A stretch of 64,000 nt of DNA, from positions 6,703,214 through 6,767,213 of the forward strand of contig NW_022145609.1 of NCBI RefSeq assembly GCF_000002235.5. Direction: 5' to 3'. The stretch comes from Strongylocentrotus purpuratus. Its lineage: Eukaryota; Echinodermata; Echinoidea; Camarodonta; Strongylocentrotidae. Below the pieces are notes generated by a model. That model searched no databases. It saw only the letters and a program-made list of their open reading frames with translations, and was not told the DNA's origin. How positions within the stretch are numbered: position 1 is the first letter of the stretch; every line of letters starts with the position of its first letter. Position numbers and translations under genes: made by a program. Of this stretch, positions 1 through 14,500 are shown in pieces.

Positions 1-1343
1 GCTAATTCGACGATTCGATGCTTGCTACTAGTTAGTAGTGAAGAACGTTCTTGTCCGCTCTTACGGCTATAAATGAAATTATCAATATATCCTTCAAAAT
101 ACATGATATTTAATTTCTACGGTTTCAACACTTATTTCTAATACTCATTTTCGAATAAAGCAAACGATGAAATAATAAAGGTTACTTCACCAGACTTTCT
201 TTATCCGGTTATAACAAAACCAACATGGTTTCCTTCCACTACACTTTCTTTTCATTATTAACTAGGGTCACCAATCTAACTGACCCGGGCAAAAATAAGA
301 TTTAATTGCTATATCAGAAGATCCAAAACCGACATGGTTTCTACGAGGAATAGATCCCTGGAGACTTGTGTCGGAAGGATGACGACCCACAAACTTAACC
401 AACCATTTCATGATTTATAATTTATAAGAATTTCGTTATGTCAATAAAAATTCGTTAGAGAAATTAAGTAATTTCTAGCACAATAATTTTAATAATAACT
501 TGTTTCTCATCATTACTACTAGGTTGTACTGCGTTAATTCATTAACACAAAATAAAATGTTCTTTTACATATAATTTCAAAATGTATGCACGAAGCGTTA
601 AAGCATTTATATCAATAAACGTATATAAGTATCCCTATCGAACGACGCTCAGGAGAACGATAGTTCATGAACGGCTCGTTCGTCACGTGTTCGTGAATAA
701 TTACTTTTGATACAACGTGGTGCTTCTTGTAAACTGTAAACATGTAAATTATCTGAATCTCATTATCATACATAGGTTATGTATAGAAAGCTACTTACAG
801 TTATGTTGACAAAATTGTGCCAATGGCAGGAAAATCGAGGTTCTGGGCTACATGGAGGATACCTCTCGTACCGGTGTCGCCTGAGGAAAAGGACTGCTTG
901 CGCCGAATACAAAATCAAGGCTCTGGTAGCAACTTCCACAACACACATAAGGGTACATGTTCAAGATCTCTCACACGTCCAGCTACAACCTCGTCTTCTA
1001 GTCAACTGCACTGATTTAAGTCCACACGTACACACCTTTAAGCATTCTCGGCACCACACCCTAATTTGCATATATTCAGACAAGCGAAATATTTTCTATC
1101 ACTAACGCCCTCTAATGTCTAGATGACCTTGAAAATAGGAAAACAAATAAAATAAGAACAAATTTCCCATTTTACTCTGACAGGTGCACATCAAATCCAT
1201 CATAATGTTAAGTCGGTCAGAAATGAAAGCTGATAATATAATTTTCTAAATTCATGGCGAAATTACAAGTGCTTCGGAATTTGAATGATTTCCCAGGTTA
1301 TTGCATGTTTTATGGTTTGTCAATTAAGATACATTGGATAATT
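1..1343. other. Upstream flank of the receptor gene; no clear gene
   Basis: AT-rich sequence with several short open frames (for example 779-1105) that resemble no family I recognise. The promoter and 5' UTR of the receptor would be expected near its 3' end, but no TATA box or initiator can be defended. Confidence 0.4.
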
Positions 1344-1413
1344 ATGAAGAATAACGTGAGAAGACGCATCTCCCTACTCGGTTTTTCAGCTTTCTTTATA
1401 TTTTGTATACCAA
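1344..1413 (+). CDS. Exon 1: signal peptide
   Basis: Start ATG at 1344 (A at -3) gives a 23-residue leader: a basic stretch (KNNVRRR) followed by a hydrophobic core (ISLLGFSAFFIFCI). It ends in phase 1 at a strong donor (CCAA|gtaagc). Joined to the exon at 5744 it reads ...CIP-S-DIVDLTL, which lines up with the mature N-terminus of Tie2 (AMDLILINSLPLV). An in-frame ATG at 1254 exists upstream with no stop between; 1344 is preferred because the signal peptide starts there. The 4.3-kb intron that follows is typical of a first intron. Confidence 0.6.
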
Positions 1414-4400
1414 GTAAGCCCCCTAACCCCAAACATGCCAAATAATTGGACTCACCCTTCGCCGCTAATTTGCATATAATGGATTTGAATGAACTTTGAC
1501 ATTCAAGTGGAACATCTGTAGGAAATTATGAGCAGGAAATAGGACATAGTGGAATAAAGGGAATTTCCAATTTCTGTTCCTTTTCTAGGCAAACATTGAA
1601 TTGACAATTATTGAAGGAAGTGAACAAGAGGAAAGGGTGAAAATTTACGGTTTTATCTGAAAACATTAAAAAGGGATAATTTTTAAAGATGTGGTCATCT
1701 TTTTGAAATAGGCTTTTATGAGTTATCAGGTGTTGGAAATGAAACCAAGCCCCATCTTTGAAAGAGTCGAGATTTAAATTGAACGTATATTCACTTGACT
1801 TAATACCAATCTAAAATATATTCAGAGAGATAGGAAAGTGAAAATAATGATTTGTTTCCTTTAAAAAAAAGGTACTATAGAATAATGTAGCCAAAGTTTT
1901 GCGCATGTGAAAATGTACACCTCTGCTTGTTAGTTGTGTATTAACGGTAGCATTTAATACACTTTCAGTGAATTGCGGGGTGTTCTGGAAATAATTGAAA
2001 ACTGTTTACTATTTAAGGCATTCAATACTTTCTACATGATTTATGATTGTGTTGTCAAAGATTAATTTTATCCTAATGATCCTACAAACCACTGAACAAT
2101 TCCCGAACATGTCGAATGTAGGACCAAATACAAGTGCTCTTTATTTTTCCTAATAAGTAGCGTTAGAGGACTATTTAAAATGGGAGAGGGGTAGGGGCGG
2201 TCTGACCATTATGCCGACAAGATAGCCGATGATTTTCAAACAAAGAAATTTCATCATTTTATTGTGGGGGGGGGGGGGGGGTATTTGTCCACAGATAATA
2301 ATAATAATAAAGATAACATAATAATAGTAATAATAATAACATAAATTGTGGTAATAATAATTGGATTTATATAGCGTCTTTTCCAAAGGACACAAGGCGC
2401 TGTCCCTTAGTCTATTAACAAATAAAAGAATCGATCGCTTAATCGTAGAGGTATCTTTTTCTACGTTTTTGAAGAAGTCAAGTGAAGTACTCTTTTTTAG
2501 GAATGCAGGGAGTTTATTCCGTAGGCATGGGACAACGGATTGAAGCCAGCCTGACATCATTATGACATGTATCTCGATCCAAGTAGCCTCTGATACAGTA
2601 TATATTACACATGTGCCTGTTTAGGGTCCGACATAAGGAGGTAACATGCTCAGACATTTTCATTTCCCTATTTTCTACACCCACTCACATTGACTCAATC
2701 TATATATTAAATAAACTATGCAGGAAAACAGAAATACAATGGTTAAACACAAGTCATATCTGCTTGTATCCTACATTACAAATACTAGAGATGAGCATGG
2801 TCTGTACGTGTTAAGGTATAGCAACCTGATCTGTTGCTACAGTGACAGGAAACCAACTTTTATAAAGGAAGGAAATGTGCCAGGGTAAGAAGCGGTCGGT
2901 CGACCTTTCAATATTCTTTTTTTAACAAACATTTACAATTTATATCGGTGAAAAAAATTGAGAAGAATGTAGTTATATATAATTACACACATTGTGAAAT
3001 ACGTCAGTGACAGTTTTACTTTTAGTTAAGGCCTCCCATAAAAGATATGCCAATTACAGCGGCAGTGTATAAATGTGTACGCAGGTATTTCAAGTTTATA
3101 TGAAGTTTATCTAAAATAATCATATATTTATATTAAAAGAAGTTGTATCACGAAATTGATGAGTACTAATAGGTTAAAATTAGCTAGACCTCTTGAGGGG
3201 GGGGGGGGGGGGCCTCTGCCAAATGTACGTTTTGTATCCTATAGAGTATGGAAGTGCCCCGGGAAGTGCTAAAGTCATATTCGCCCGTCATCCAGGTTAC
3301 TGTTTCTAAGCAACAGAGCCTGCGGATGAAGTTCACCGCGAAATCATTCAAGCAACCGGGTGGAGCAGGCCAAATACAGTGATTGGCACTCGTGTGATCA
3401 CCACGCCAAAAAATATCACAAAATTGTTTGGAACCAACAACCTTGACAAGTTGGTCAGGATGACGTCACATTTCGGTACTCCATTATTATTTGTTTAATG
3501 TTTAATGTTTAATTATCTTCGTCCTTGTACTTTAATCAAGAAAGATGGGTGTGTGTGTTCGCCCTCTGCATCTCAGTAGGCCAGATGGCACACACGGGCC
3601 GCTAAAATGGTAAAATAAACCTAAAAAGGTGTTTTATTTCACATTTTATAGGTACTATGTCCCATTTGCAGGTCAAACAAATTGAAAAGATTACATTCCA
3701 ACGGTATTTTAAAGAAAATAATAATTTAGAATTCCCCTAAAAAAGGGGGATTGAAAAAGAATGTCTTTAAGTGGGAAATAACGAATATTAGTTGTAGAAT
3801 CGACTTAACCCTAAAAAGGCCTGGCTATTTGAGGTCTTAATTAGTACGGCCGAAGGGGGGCATTATGGGCCCCCATAAGATCTCGGCCGTGAAGCGGCTG
3901 ATCTCCGCGAAAATTTGCACGCATGTCAAGTGAAGTGTATAGAATACTATGATATTTTCAATTTATTTTTTGAAAAATTCACTTATTTGCATATTTATGG
4001 TAATTTATGCAAATAAGGTCATACAAATCACATTTTTACCCATAAATCATATATTATTCATATTTAAGCATTTTTTTTTCACTACATATATTCATTAGAC
4101 AATTCTGAATAATAATTTTAATGTTATCTTTTGTTTTGATAATTTCTTATGTATTTCATTGTTTTTTTAACTTATGTATTTTATTGTTTTTGTTGTTTTA
4201 TTTCATTTCTAACTACAATTCAACTATTTTGACTCCCAAAACAACCACCAAAACTTTAAATAAGACCCAATAACCCATGTTTGATCTATTTTTAGCCAAA
4301 ATGACTTTTCCATATGTTTTGTACACAAATCACGAAAATGAGCGATTTTCGGGCTGACATGCAAAGACAAAAGGTCACGTGACCTATAGCAATACAGTAA

Positions 4401-5478
4401 GTAATAGTCTGACCATTGTACCGAATGGTTGTACGTTTTGTGCTGCGCAAAGATTCAATCAATTTAATGTTGGCCTTTACAAGAAGAGGGTTATTGATAT
4501 TTATTTATTTCTTCCACAATGTGGAAATATGCTTCCCACCAGCATTACAATAATACAAGAAACAGAGTACAATAATATGAAACATGCGATACAATTAAGC
4601 AAACGATTTCAAAACAGAAAAAAAAATCGTCCTTTCACAAAATAATTTTTACGACATCCAAAATTGTAAAACTTCTTTTCTGATTAGATTAAAAATATCT
4701 CTCTACTGCTTTTAACGGGCTATTCAATATAATCCTCATTGATGTATTAAGCTTTATGTGAACAAATTATAAATTCAAATAATTATGATCATTATTGCTA
4801 TTGTTATTATTATTCAACGCCATCATTGTCCGTCAAAATGGATAGATAACTGCATTTATATCATTGTGGTCGTATTTAAATCACATATCCATGTATGTGT
4901 ACTAACAGTAGTGGGTAATAGTGGGGAACTGAAATGCTGAACTGCTATCGTTTATTATCTCTTTACGAATTGGTTGAACATGTGAATAGAGTTTGGTACG
5001 ATGGATTGGCGGAAGCGTGCTCGGTTTTTGTGCGCGGGACGTTTAGTCGAATTCCAGAACGGTTGAAAGAAACATTACATCAATACATTGATGTAAACAA
5101 ATGCTCATGTACCCTGTATAGCTCATTTATGTATGTTATTACTAAAGAAGAAAAAAAGCCGCTAAAACTGCTAACGTTTAAATTTCACAGACAGGACATA
5201 CTTGACATATTCACAATTCCTGCTAAGTTCTACAGAATTTGATGTTGGCTCCAAAAGGGACATAGTATCTTTAAGCTGGATATGAATAGGTAACACTCAA
5301 ACTGCGATATGAATAATAATCTAGAAGTATTTTTGGAAATGTTCCGCCTCCTCTTAATACATGGCGATTTATATGTACATGAGTAAGTCTCTGTAATTTC
5401 AGAACATTTCTTGTCTTCTAACACATTTATTAAGAACCCCATGTCCAAGCAGTGTTTAACAAGTTTTTTCTGTTTTCA

Positions 5479-5516
<38 letters not shown>

Positions 5517-8500
5517 TTTGGGGTGTTTTTTTTTTGGGGGGGGGGGGGTGTCTTGAATATTCATTTTAATAACAGATTCAGACTAGCTACTATTTAACTT
5601 CTCATTTAGCTCAGGACCAATCGCGATTGCTGTTGAAGATGACTCCCCTTATTCAGGACTGGAAGCCTATATTCTGGGCTACGTAGTCCACTGAGATGTG
5701 CATGCTATTAAATCTATTATTGACTTTTTTTTGTTTTGTTTAGGTGACATAGTAGACCTGACATTAGTGACCAATCACCCCCTCCTGGATCCTCCCAACA
5801 CACGTGATCAATATATCGGCGCCTACCTAGGTCAGAAAGATGCAAGCATCAGAGACAGTATTACGTTTGATCGAATTATCCGGACCGGCGATACTACATA
5901 TCTCCCAGACTATAGCGACACAGTTAATGAAGGTCAACGTATAAGAAAGCTAATCTTCCAACAGTCTAATCAAACCAGGGCATTAGGAGCATTCTACGCA
6001 GCTTTCGAATATGAAGGAATCACACGTACTTCTTCAACTGTTGTCTTGATGCCCAATGGTGAGTATAAATATTTGTGAAATCCGTCCAGTTTTGGGCCAC
6101 TGGAGGTAATGTAACTTTTTTTTTACTGGGTCTGCAGTCGGTCTTTTATATGTCTCGTTGGACCTTTTTCAGAAAAAAAAAATAACACAGGGACTGTCAT
6201 ATCCTAGCCAGGATATGGAATAAATGTAATTCAACACAAGTATTACGAGTCTCTTAGTCTTTATTGTATCCTTCCCGCTCCTGCTTGACGACCATGTAAC
6301 ATGCCGTATTTGACCTCCTGACCTTGCAACATGCGATGCATTACATTATCTCTCGATCACATTGTTTACATCGATATCGATATCAAGTCTAATCGAACAT
6401 CATGACAGGGACCTGATTTATTTACCTCTGGACGTTCCCTATTATTTTGAAACATACAACGAGTTGCACCAGTCTAAAGGAAAACACATTCTCTAAAACT
6501 GGAAATAATTTTGAGAAGATCTTTGAACTTTTAAAATGAACACGAGATGCATTTTCTGAGCATTTTTTCCTTGTTTCCTGACTTCATGTAATATGGTCTT
6601 CCATGTCTTAAGGTAGCCTCGTTAATTGTGATATTGTTTTTCCCGATGACCTGCAATCATACCCTCCCCCCACACTTCAGCCGGACAACCATGGTAAGGG
6701 CGAGAAGCATAGAAGGATTTATTACCACCGGTCCGGATTAATACCCATTTGTTTCATAGTGGGGATAGTGGCTAATGTAGATAAATGTCTTGCCAAAGGA
6801 AAATATTTCCGTTACAGAGATTCGAATCCGTACCATGTACTTAATAATCGCCAAATGTACATGTAAGTCTATACATACATTCAAAATAAAACTCGAGCGT
6901 ATATCTGCATAATGTATGAAGAAAGACCCCATTCATATGCTTACAAATTGGTAGGCCTATTCAGATCAAACAGTCTTTCACTGACTTCAGAATTTGCCCA
7001 TACAATAAATAACTTTTTTAAGAAAAGATTTTCCCCAAAGCTGCCTTTGCACTTCATGACCACCTTTTGTACTGGGTACTGGCATATTACTCCTCTTTAC
7101 TTTACAGCGACAATCTTGCCTGAACAGACAACGTTGACTGTCCATGAGGGGGAAGATGTTACACTCGATGTTGTCACCAATGTAGATGACTTCCGGTGGC
7201 GGTTTAATGGAGATGTTGTACCGGACAGTAGAAGAAAGCAGAGTCTACCCTTGGCGAACGTGAGGCTAAACCAAGCTGGGGTATATAAGTGTTTTTTAGT
7301 TGGAAAACGATGGGATGCAGGAAATGCAATACTCCTTCTTCATGTCGTCAGTAAGTTGGCAGCGTACTATCCGTACATGTATATAAAGCATCTTTATATA
7401 CAAACATCGTTGAAATTGCTTATAATTCTATATTATTGTTGCCAGCAAAATATCGGTGAAATGAATGCTAAACACGTTACAAATGTATCTATGTTCTGTG
7501 GATTTCTGTCATGCTTTAAAGCCCCACTGCGCTACTTATAGCCACTTGCGCCCTTAATACCTGTATAGCAAACAATGCATAGTCGGTGACCGTTGGTCCC
7601 CATGGTACCATTTTTCTTATGTTAATTGAGAGCTGATTTGATGAGATAACCATCTTTGAGTGACAATGCAGGGAGGTCTAATCCCCCAGGCCAAACTAGT
7701 GCCGATAAGTTTCAATACGCCTGTTCCCAAACTGACATGGCATTTTCCCCTTTACGTACTTTATTAAATTGTGCAGTAATATCAACTTCTTGAAAATTGA
7801 ATATTGACAATGGTTATATATTTTGTTATTGTGTTAGGGGGGGGGGTGTATAGATAGAAAGTTAGAATGCAGGCGTGTCAATGCATATTCGCATATCGGT
7901 TATCTACTTCTTATATTGTTTGATGCTGGATTCTTATACATTTTGAAATACTAATACTGTTTACTTCAAACAGGATGCCCAGCTTATCGTTGGGGATCTG
8001 AATGTGAACATACCTGTACTGAGTGTCTCAATGGAGGCAAGTGCGATGCAGACTCAGGAGAGTGTGTATGTCCTCCTGGTTTCAAAGGGACAACATGTGA
8101 ACACGGTAGGTTTTTACACTTGTATGTGTCCTCTGCACGTCGAGACACTGGCATAGACATACTTGTTGAGCAAAGTGGGGGCGAGGGGGGGGGGGGGGGG
8201 GCAAACGAACGGACACAACAAAACAAACAGTCACATACTTACAAATACACACACATACACACACACACACACGCGTACATGCACGAACACACTCATAAAG
8301 AGTATAAGTTCCATGGATGACCCTTTTTTCAAAGTGGATGAATTTATCCCCCACACCCACATACACACCCTGACTACCCATATGCCTCGACACCAAGCTA
8401 CCGAAGCAAAATGTCGAGGTATATAATTTTTTAGTTTACACATTTTATTTGTACACATGCCAAACTATTTTTTTGTCTTGGATTCAGCTCAATATTTGTT

Positions 8501-11500
8501 TGATGTGAATGAAAACAATGATTTCATGTAAAATACATGCTTGAAATAAGGTTCAATCTGTAATACTCTTTATACGCATAGTGATGAACATAACACCATC
8601 ATCTTTCATTAATCAGATTCAATCGATGAAACCCTTGGTTAAGAAAACTGCATTGTTTCATCGGCAAGTTCGTACATTTTGATCGTTCAATACCTAAAAC
8701 TCTTTTCAATAAAGCTATCACTCGAATCAGAATCAAATCAACTCAATGTCGATATAATAATACTAGAAACTTTATGGTGAGAGCATTTGTATCATTATCT
8801 CTTTATCCTCAGTCCTGGGCAGCAACCGGTTTGGGCAGGATGGCAGCTTTTCTTGTGATACCTTAGGAGATGATCACAGTCCAGGGTGTCGGGGGAAACT
8901 CTTCTGCCTACCAGACCCCTTTGGATGCACCTGTGCAGCAGGATTCATGGGAATCAATTGTACAACAGGTACTTATAATCATGTAAATCAAATTCTGGAA
9001 TCATTCCTGAGCGAATATGTATACTATAAGAGACCTCCAAAATACATAATCTTAAAGGAAAATTTGATATAACATACGTGTGTAAATATGGATTACTCAT
9101 AAGTGTACATGTACATGTATACTACAACAGTTCTTCACATGTCTATTCCAACATATAATTTTATATTTCTTGAAAGACGTTTTTACACTCCAACGCTTGA
9201 AATATTAGATATTCTCTGGCGTAAGTGAAGTGAACGAGAAAAGAGATGAAAGAAACAAAATCAACCTTGTCGCAGCTTTCATTATTAGCGCCGGCAAAAT
9301 TAAATACGAAAGATATGAGTGACGAAGAAGGTATATTTATATTTGTAGTAATGAATGGGCTAAACCATACGATTCTCGAGCCCGAAAAAGAGTCTGCCCC
9401 ATGTGTGACCTTGCATCTCGTGTGATGAGAAGAAGTATTTGTCTACATAGAAATGCTTTTCAAAGGACAATTAGTCTTCTTGTCAAGTACATACTAAGGC
9501 GTTTAGAGGGACCTTGATTATGATATTTCTCATGGTTCGAAACCTGAACTAACATAAGCCTAGGAAGGCGCGTACACAGGGGGGAGGGGGGGGGGGGTTA
9601 AACCCCCTCCCCTTGACTTTTTTTTATGTGTATGTTTTTGGGGAAACCCCCCCCCCCTTTTGAGTTTGTTTTTTGTTTTTTGGGGAAAAAAAGGGGAAAA
9701 TCCTTATAGATGACCTAAAAAAAAATGTCCTCTTACCCCCCCCCCCCCCCACTTATTCAGCGGTTGGCTGAATCGTTGCGATTTTTTGGGACCCCCTCCA
9801 AAAAAAATGTCCTCTTACCCCCCCCCCCCCCCCGGTTATACAGCGGCTGGCTGAGTCGTTGCGAAATTTTTGGCCCGATTTTAAACCCCCCCCCCCCCCC
9901 TTGAAAAAATCCTGCGTACGCCACTGAGCCTAGGTATATCCTGAATAGATCAATTAAAGAGTAATGTTATGCGTGCGTGTCAAGGAACATGGTAACATGA
10001 TAATAACATGGACTAGATTCCTCTTTGAGGATAAAAGAAATTCCATAATGGAATATACTCTGCCATTCGATCCTCAGTCGTATTATCTTTTAACAAGTGG
10101 TGCTTGGGCTGAAAGTGAAGGTGTTTTAGTTTTCATTATTCTGTCATCTCGTAAAGGAACAAAAATAATTATATTCTTTTTCCAGGGACATCAATTCCTT
10201 CATCCGTCTTTCGAAAAGACGCACACAGTTAAACAAGCGAAAAATAGTGGCACTTTTGTAATCGTCAACATTTTTGTACATGTATTCTACATATGAGGAA
10301 GAGCTGGAAAGCCATGGAATATTTAAGTAACCATTAATGATCAACCACGTAGCCCTTTAAAATGATGCTCGATATAAAGAGGAAGGAAAACTGAACTGGC
10401 GAAATTCCACATTATGAAGGATGATTCTTCCTTATCCCACTTTATAGCTAGGAGCTACACACATTTGTCCAATGTATACAGCAATGTGCTAGCCAAATCA
10501 TGTTAGGGCAAAATGATGCATTACTAAAACAACATGCATGTGCACAATTCCTTCGCATTAAAACCCACGTTAAAAATAATTGTTAACGAGCTTAATATAT
10601 TTATCATTAGAAAGATATATCTAAACGTTCTAATGCACTTGTGAGCGGGAGCTAATTGACAACAAAAAAACGAATTAGCAGAACCAAATCTACCAAGCAT
10701 TCAAAACGCACCCTTGATACCTCATTGACCAATTTATTTAAATACAGGCTTTACTACTTCAGCCAGAAGGGATTAGACCGCCCAGCGAGCCAGCGAGGTC
10801 ACTGTGACAGGTGGCTATCTCATTAACTCATCTCTCATTTAACATAAGAAAAGGAGGATCATGGGGGACCAACAGGCACCGATTTTCTATATAGAGGGAC
10901 CAAGTAGCTACAAGTAGGACAGTGTGCCTTTAAGCTTTGTTTGATTCATCTCGAAATTTAATATAAAGGCCACAATTATATCGATGTACCTTGGGTTCTT
11001 GGGCCTGCCCCTCGACGTGCGTATCCGGACACCTACCCCCTGCACATTCAGCCCCGGATAACCACCCCAGTCAACTACTCCCTAGGACAACTACCCCCTA
11101 GGGAAACCACCCTCTAGGATGACTACCCCGGGACAAGTACCCCGGACAACGATCCCCAGACAACTACCCCCTAGACAACTACCCGCTAGGACAACTACCC
11201 CCTGAATCACTGCCCCCGGATAACCACCCCTAGGATAGTTGTCCAGGGGTAGTTGTCCTAGAGGATAGTTGTCGTAGGGGTTAGTTGTCTAGGGGTAGTT
11301 GCCCGGGGGTAGTTGGTCTAGGGGGTAGTTTTTTCCGGGGTATTCGTCCTAGAGGGTGGTTACCCTAGGGATGGTTACCCTAGGGGTAGTTATTCAAGGG
11401 GGTAGATATCCTAGGAGGTAGTTGACTGGGGGTTGTTATCCGGGGTGGGTGTCCAGTGTGTAGGTGTCCTAGAACCCTCAATGTGAAATATTGATGATTA

Positions 11501-14500
11501 AAAAACACATTAGGCCTACTTCCTAATGCTGTTTCTTGTCTTCTATTATCTTATCAATCCCCATGACTTTTTTAAAGAATGTAACCCAGGAACGTATGGA
11601 GCCAATTGTTTGCAAGAGTGCCACTGCTCTTCAACTAACATATGTACCAAGGATACAGGAGAATGTAACGATAGGACTGCGTGTCAAGACGGCTGGACTG
11701 GTGTCAACTGTCAAGGTGATTTATTTTTCAAACAGTCAGTTTTCATAATAAGGTTGATTTTTATTTTGATATATTTTATTTTATTTTATTTATTTATTTA
11801 TTCACGGTAAAAACCCAGTTCAGCTGTTAAGCTGTTTTACAGTGGGGCCGTATATAATAATATCATAGAATAAACACATCGCGATTGAAGAGCCGAAATC
11901 CATTTCGTCCTCAATTATTTCTTGCTTGTTGAGTTGAACAATGGAATTCGTTCTCTAATCCATGCAGATTTTAATATCGATCTAAGTAAATTGTGTCATT
12001 TATATCAAACATGAACGTTAGCAGTTTCTCTTAAGTTTAACTATGTACATTCAGTATATACTTTAGGCTTGTATAAATAACGATCTGATTGTCTTGTGAA
12101 TAATTATATATGTTAATGCAAATGCAATCGAAGCGTTTTTGGTGATAGATATATAGATCGGAATGGTGCTAAAGAGTTTAGTTATTTTGCTTGTACGATC
12201 ATACAGTCTGCACTCGTGTCTTGATATTTAGTCGTAGCTACACTTGTAGTTAAACCTTTGAGAGCCGGATATTTAGTATTAAGATTAAGATTTCCGCACA
12301 TCAATTGTTAGACAAAATGGAAGTACTTTTATGATATTATCAAGTACGTGCTCTTCAGTTTAAAGCTATATTCTTAAAAGCATCGTATTTTGAACAGTTA
12401 TTGTTTTTTCCAAAGTGGTAAATTTGAACCTTGTCAGATGTGTTAGTTGGACAAGAGGACGAGTGTTTTTGTCTAAAATACCTGATAATTCCCTTGTTTG
12501 TTATCGTTTCCCTTTCTTCTTACAGTTCGAAGTTCCCCCATTCAGGACGTTGACGATGATACACGTAAGCTCACATGGGTTCATAGTTCAACATAAGAAT
12601 AAATAAATAAATAATATTAATTATTATTTTAAAAATACCACTACTACTTATACCACTACTATTCTACCACAACAACTACTACTACGTCTACTTATAGTAA
12701 TTTTAATAGTATAAATCATAGGCAGCTGTACTGCGCCATCTATTTAGAACTTCTATTCAGAGGAGCAAAAGGAGAAATAGATAAGAACAAGAGTCTTAAT
12801 AACAGAGGCCGTGTGCTTATACTGAGTTCTGCGTTTAATATACAGAGATGTGAAGTTTATTACACTTAAAGTCATCATAACAACAACAAAACTACTTCAG
12901 TTTACCGCTAAATATCTAAACGAGTTATGTAGAAAAACATGAGAGGCGTTACCATCTCTGCTGTGATAGAAAGAGATTGATACGTTTTCAAGGGGACATA
13001 AAAATAGACTAAAAATATAACTGTCCTGCAAAACTGCTACTGGCCATTATTGGATCAGAATAACTAGATTTCTATGATTATGTTATTTAAACATGTATAT
13101 GCTTGTGTGGGTAAAGAGAATGTGCGTGCGTGCGTAAGGCGTAAAATCAGGTATTTATAAAATGTTTCCTCTTCTCCTCATCTACATATTCAGCGATTCC
13201 CGGTACAAAATCGACAAGTTCTGGTACCACTTCTTCAATCATCCCCACCTTTGAAACCACTCCTGTTATAACTGAAGCTACTACTAGTGCTACCACTCCT
13301 GCTCCCACTACCGTCCCCCCTCAGCCGATTCCGTCTTCTGCCATAGAGAGCTTCTTCTACACCAAGGTTAACAATGGCGAACTTACAACATTGGTTTGTA
13401 TCGTGACAGGATCACCTCCACCGACCTCTGAAAACATCAGCGTCACCTATGCAGCCGGTGCACATGAAGGGATTGTCTTTCTGGAGACCAATGTCACTGA
13501 ATCAACCAGGACATCCCGATACCAGGTTAGCGTGAGTCTCGGTGAGGCACCTCGGAATTTCATGTGTCTTTTGCGCAGACCGGACGGGGAAAGTGTCTCG
13601 AAAGATCTGGCTGTCTCTGTTTATGGTAAGTAATTCTGAACCATAACAGCATACCTGTTTTTTGGCTACGATTTGCTGACAAGAGCAATAGCGTCCTGTG
13701 TAAACATTAATTGTTAATGCGAAAGGAATTAAAAATGCCTAGTACATCTCCATGTACGTCACAAACAATGAATACAAATAATTAACACAAGTTGTCACTT
13801 TTTTATATTGCCTTTTCTGTCTTTAAAATGGTTTCCATGTGTTATTATGAAAGATTTGTATATCGAGGTATAATAGTCGATTAGTTGAAGGTTTTTTTAA
13901 ACCGCATATGCAATGGCCATGGAATCGATCGAGGGCACATCAACGACTTAAAGCGAAACATGACTTTAACCACTCCGTACCCATTGAAGAAAGAAATCTG
14001 GACCTAGTGAAATGACAAATGACTTTGTCACCACTATTGGAAAAATGTTACACCATGCTCACGCTCACTATTGTCTGGAATGTTTTTCCGGGGAGTAGAT
14101 ATGGTGCACATATTGTGTCCATCAATGGATCAGACATTCAGTGACACTATACATCACAATATGTATTATGGATGAACTTGAAAGTTGGTACCTCCATAGT
14201 AAAAGCATCTCACGTTTTGATATACCATGTTCATACAAAATATCAGAAACATTATTCATTCCTTCTCAGCTCGTGTGGAACACTTGCATGCATTAACAAC
14301 ACAGCACGACTTCAATCGGACCTGCATACATTTATCTGTTGCATTTTGTCGTTATTGTGTTTTGGTACATTAAATGAAGACAATGTCTAGATGTTGATGC
14401 GAGGTGTGATGTAGGGGATTGAGATAAAATATATGTGAGTAATAACGTTTAATTTAACAAACATTATTAACTACTTTTCTCAGAATATGAAGTCTTAAAA

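Larger units (their letters stand above)
8969..11577 (+). other. Intron with a miniature hAT element and a palindromic minisatellite
   Basis: No exon is needed here, because phase is kept across the intron. Contents: a poly(G/C)-rich element with hAT features (9565-9926), a copy of the 190-bp dispersed repeat (about 10745-10940) and the inverted 16-mer minisatellite (about 11020-11475). All are listed separately. Confidence 0.6.

Noticed and set aside
779-1105. Open frame before the receptor, considered as a lost 5' exon of DHX36 (RSM-like GSGLHGGYL) or a separate gene
   Set aside because: The similarity to the RHAU motif is only a few residues, there are no matching splice sites, and no neighbouring helicase exons exist.
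2171-2560. 129-codon minus-strand frame with Tyr-rich run
   Set aside because: It crosses (ATA)n and poly(G) repeats; no domain.
4934-5242. 102-codon frame, compared with transposase C-termini (W...L......P.R....)
   Set aside because: The match is too weak to name a family, no terminal repeats were found, and it lies in intron 1.
8082-8426. Open frames on both strands around 8.1-8.4 kb
   Set aside because: They are produced by (CA)n and poly(G) repeats next to the EGF1 exon; low complexity only.
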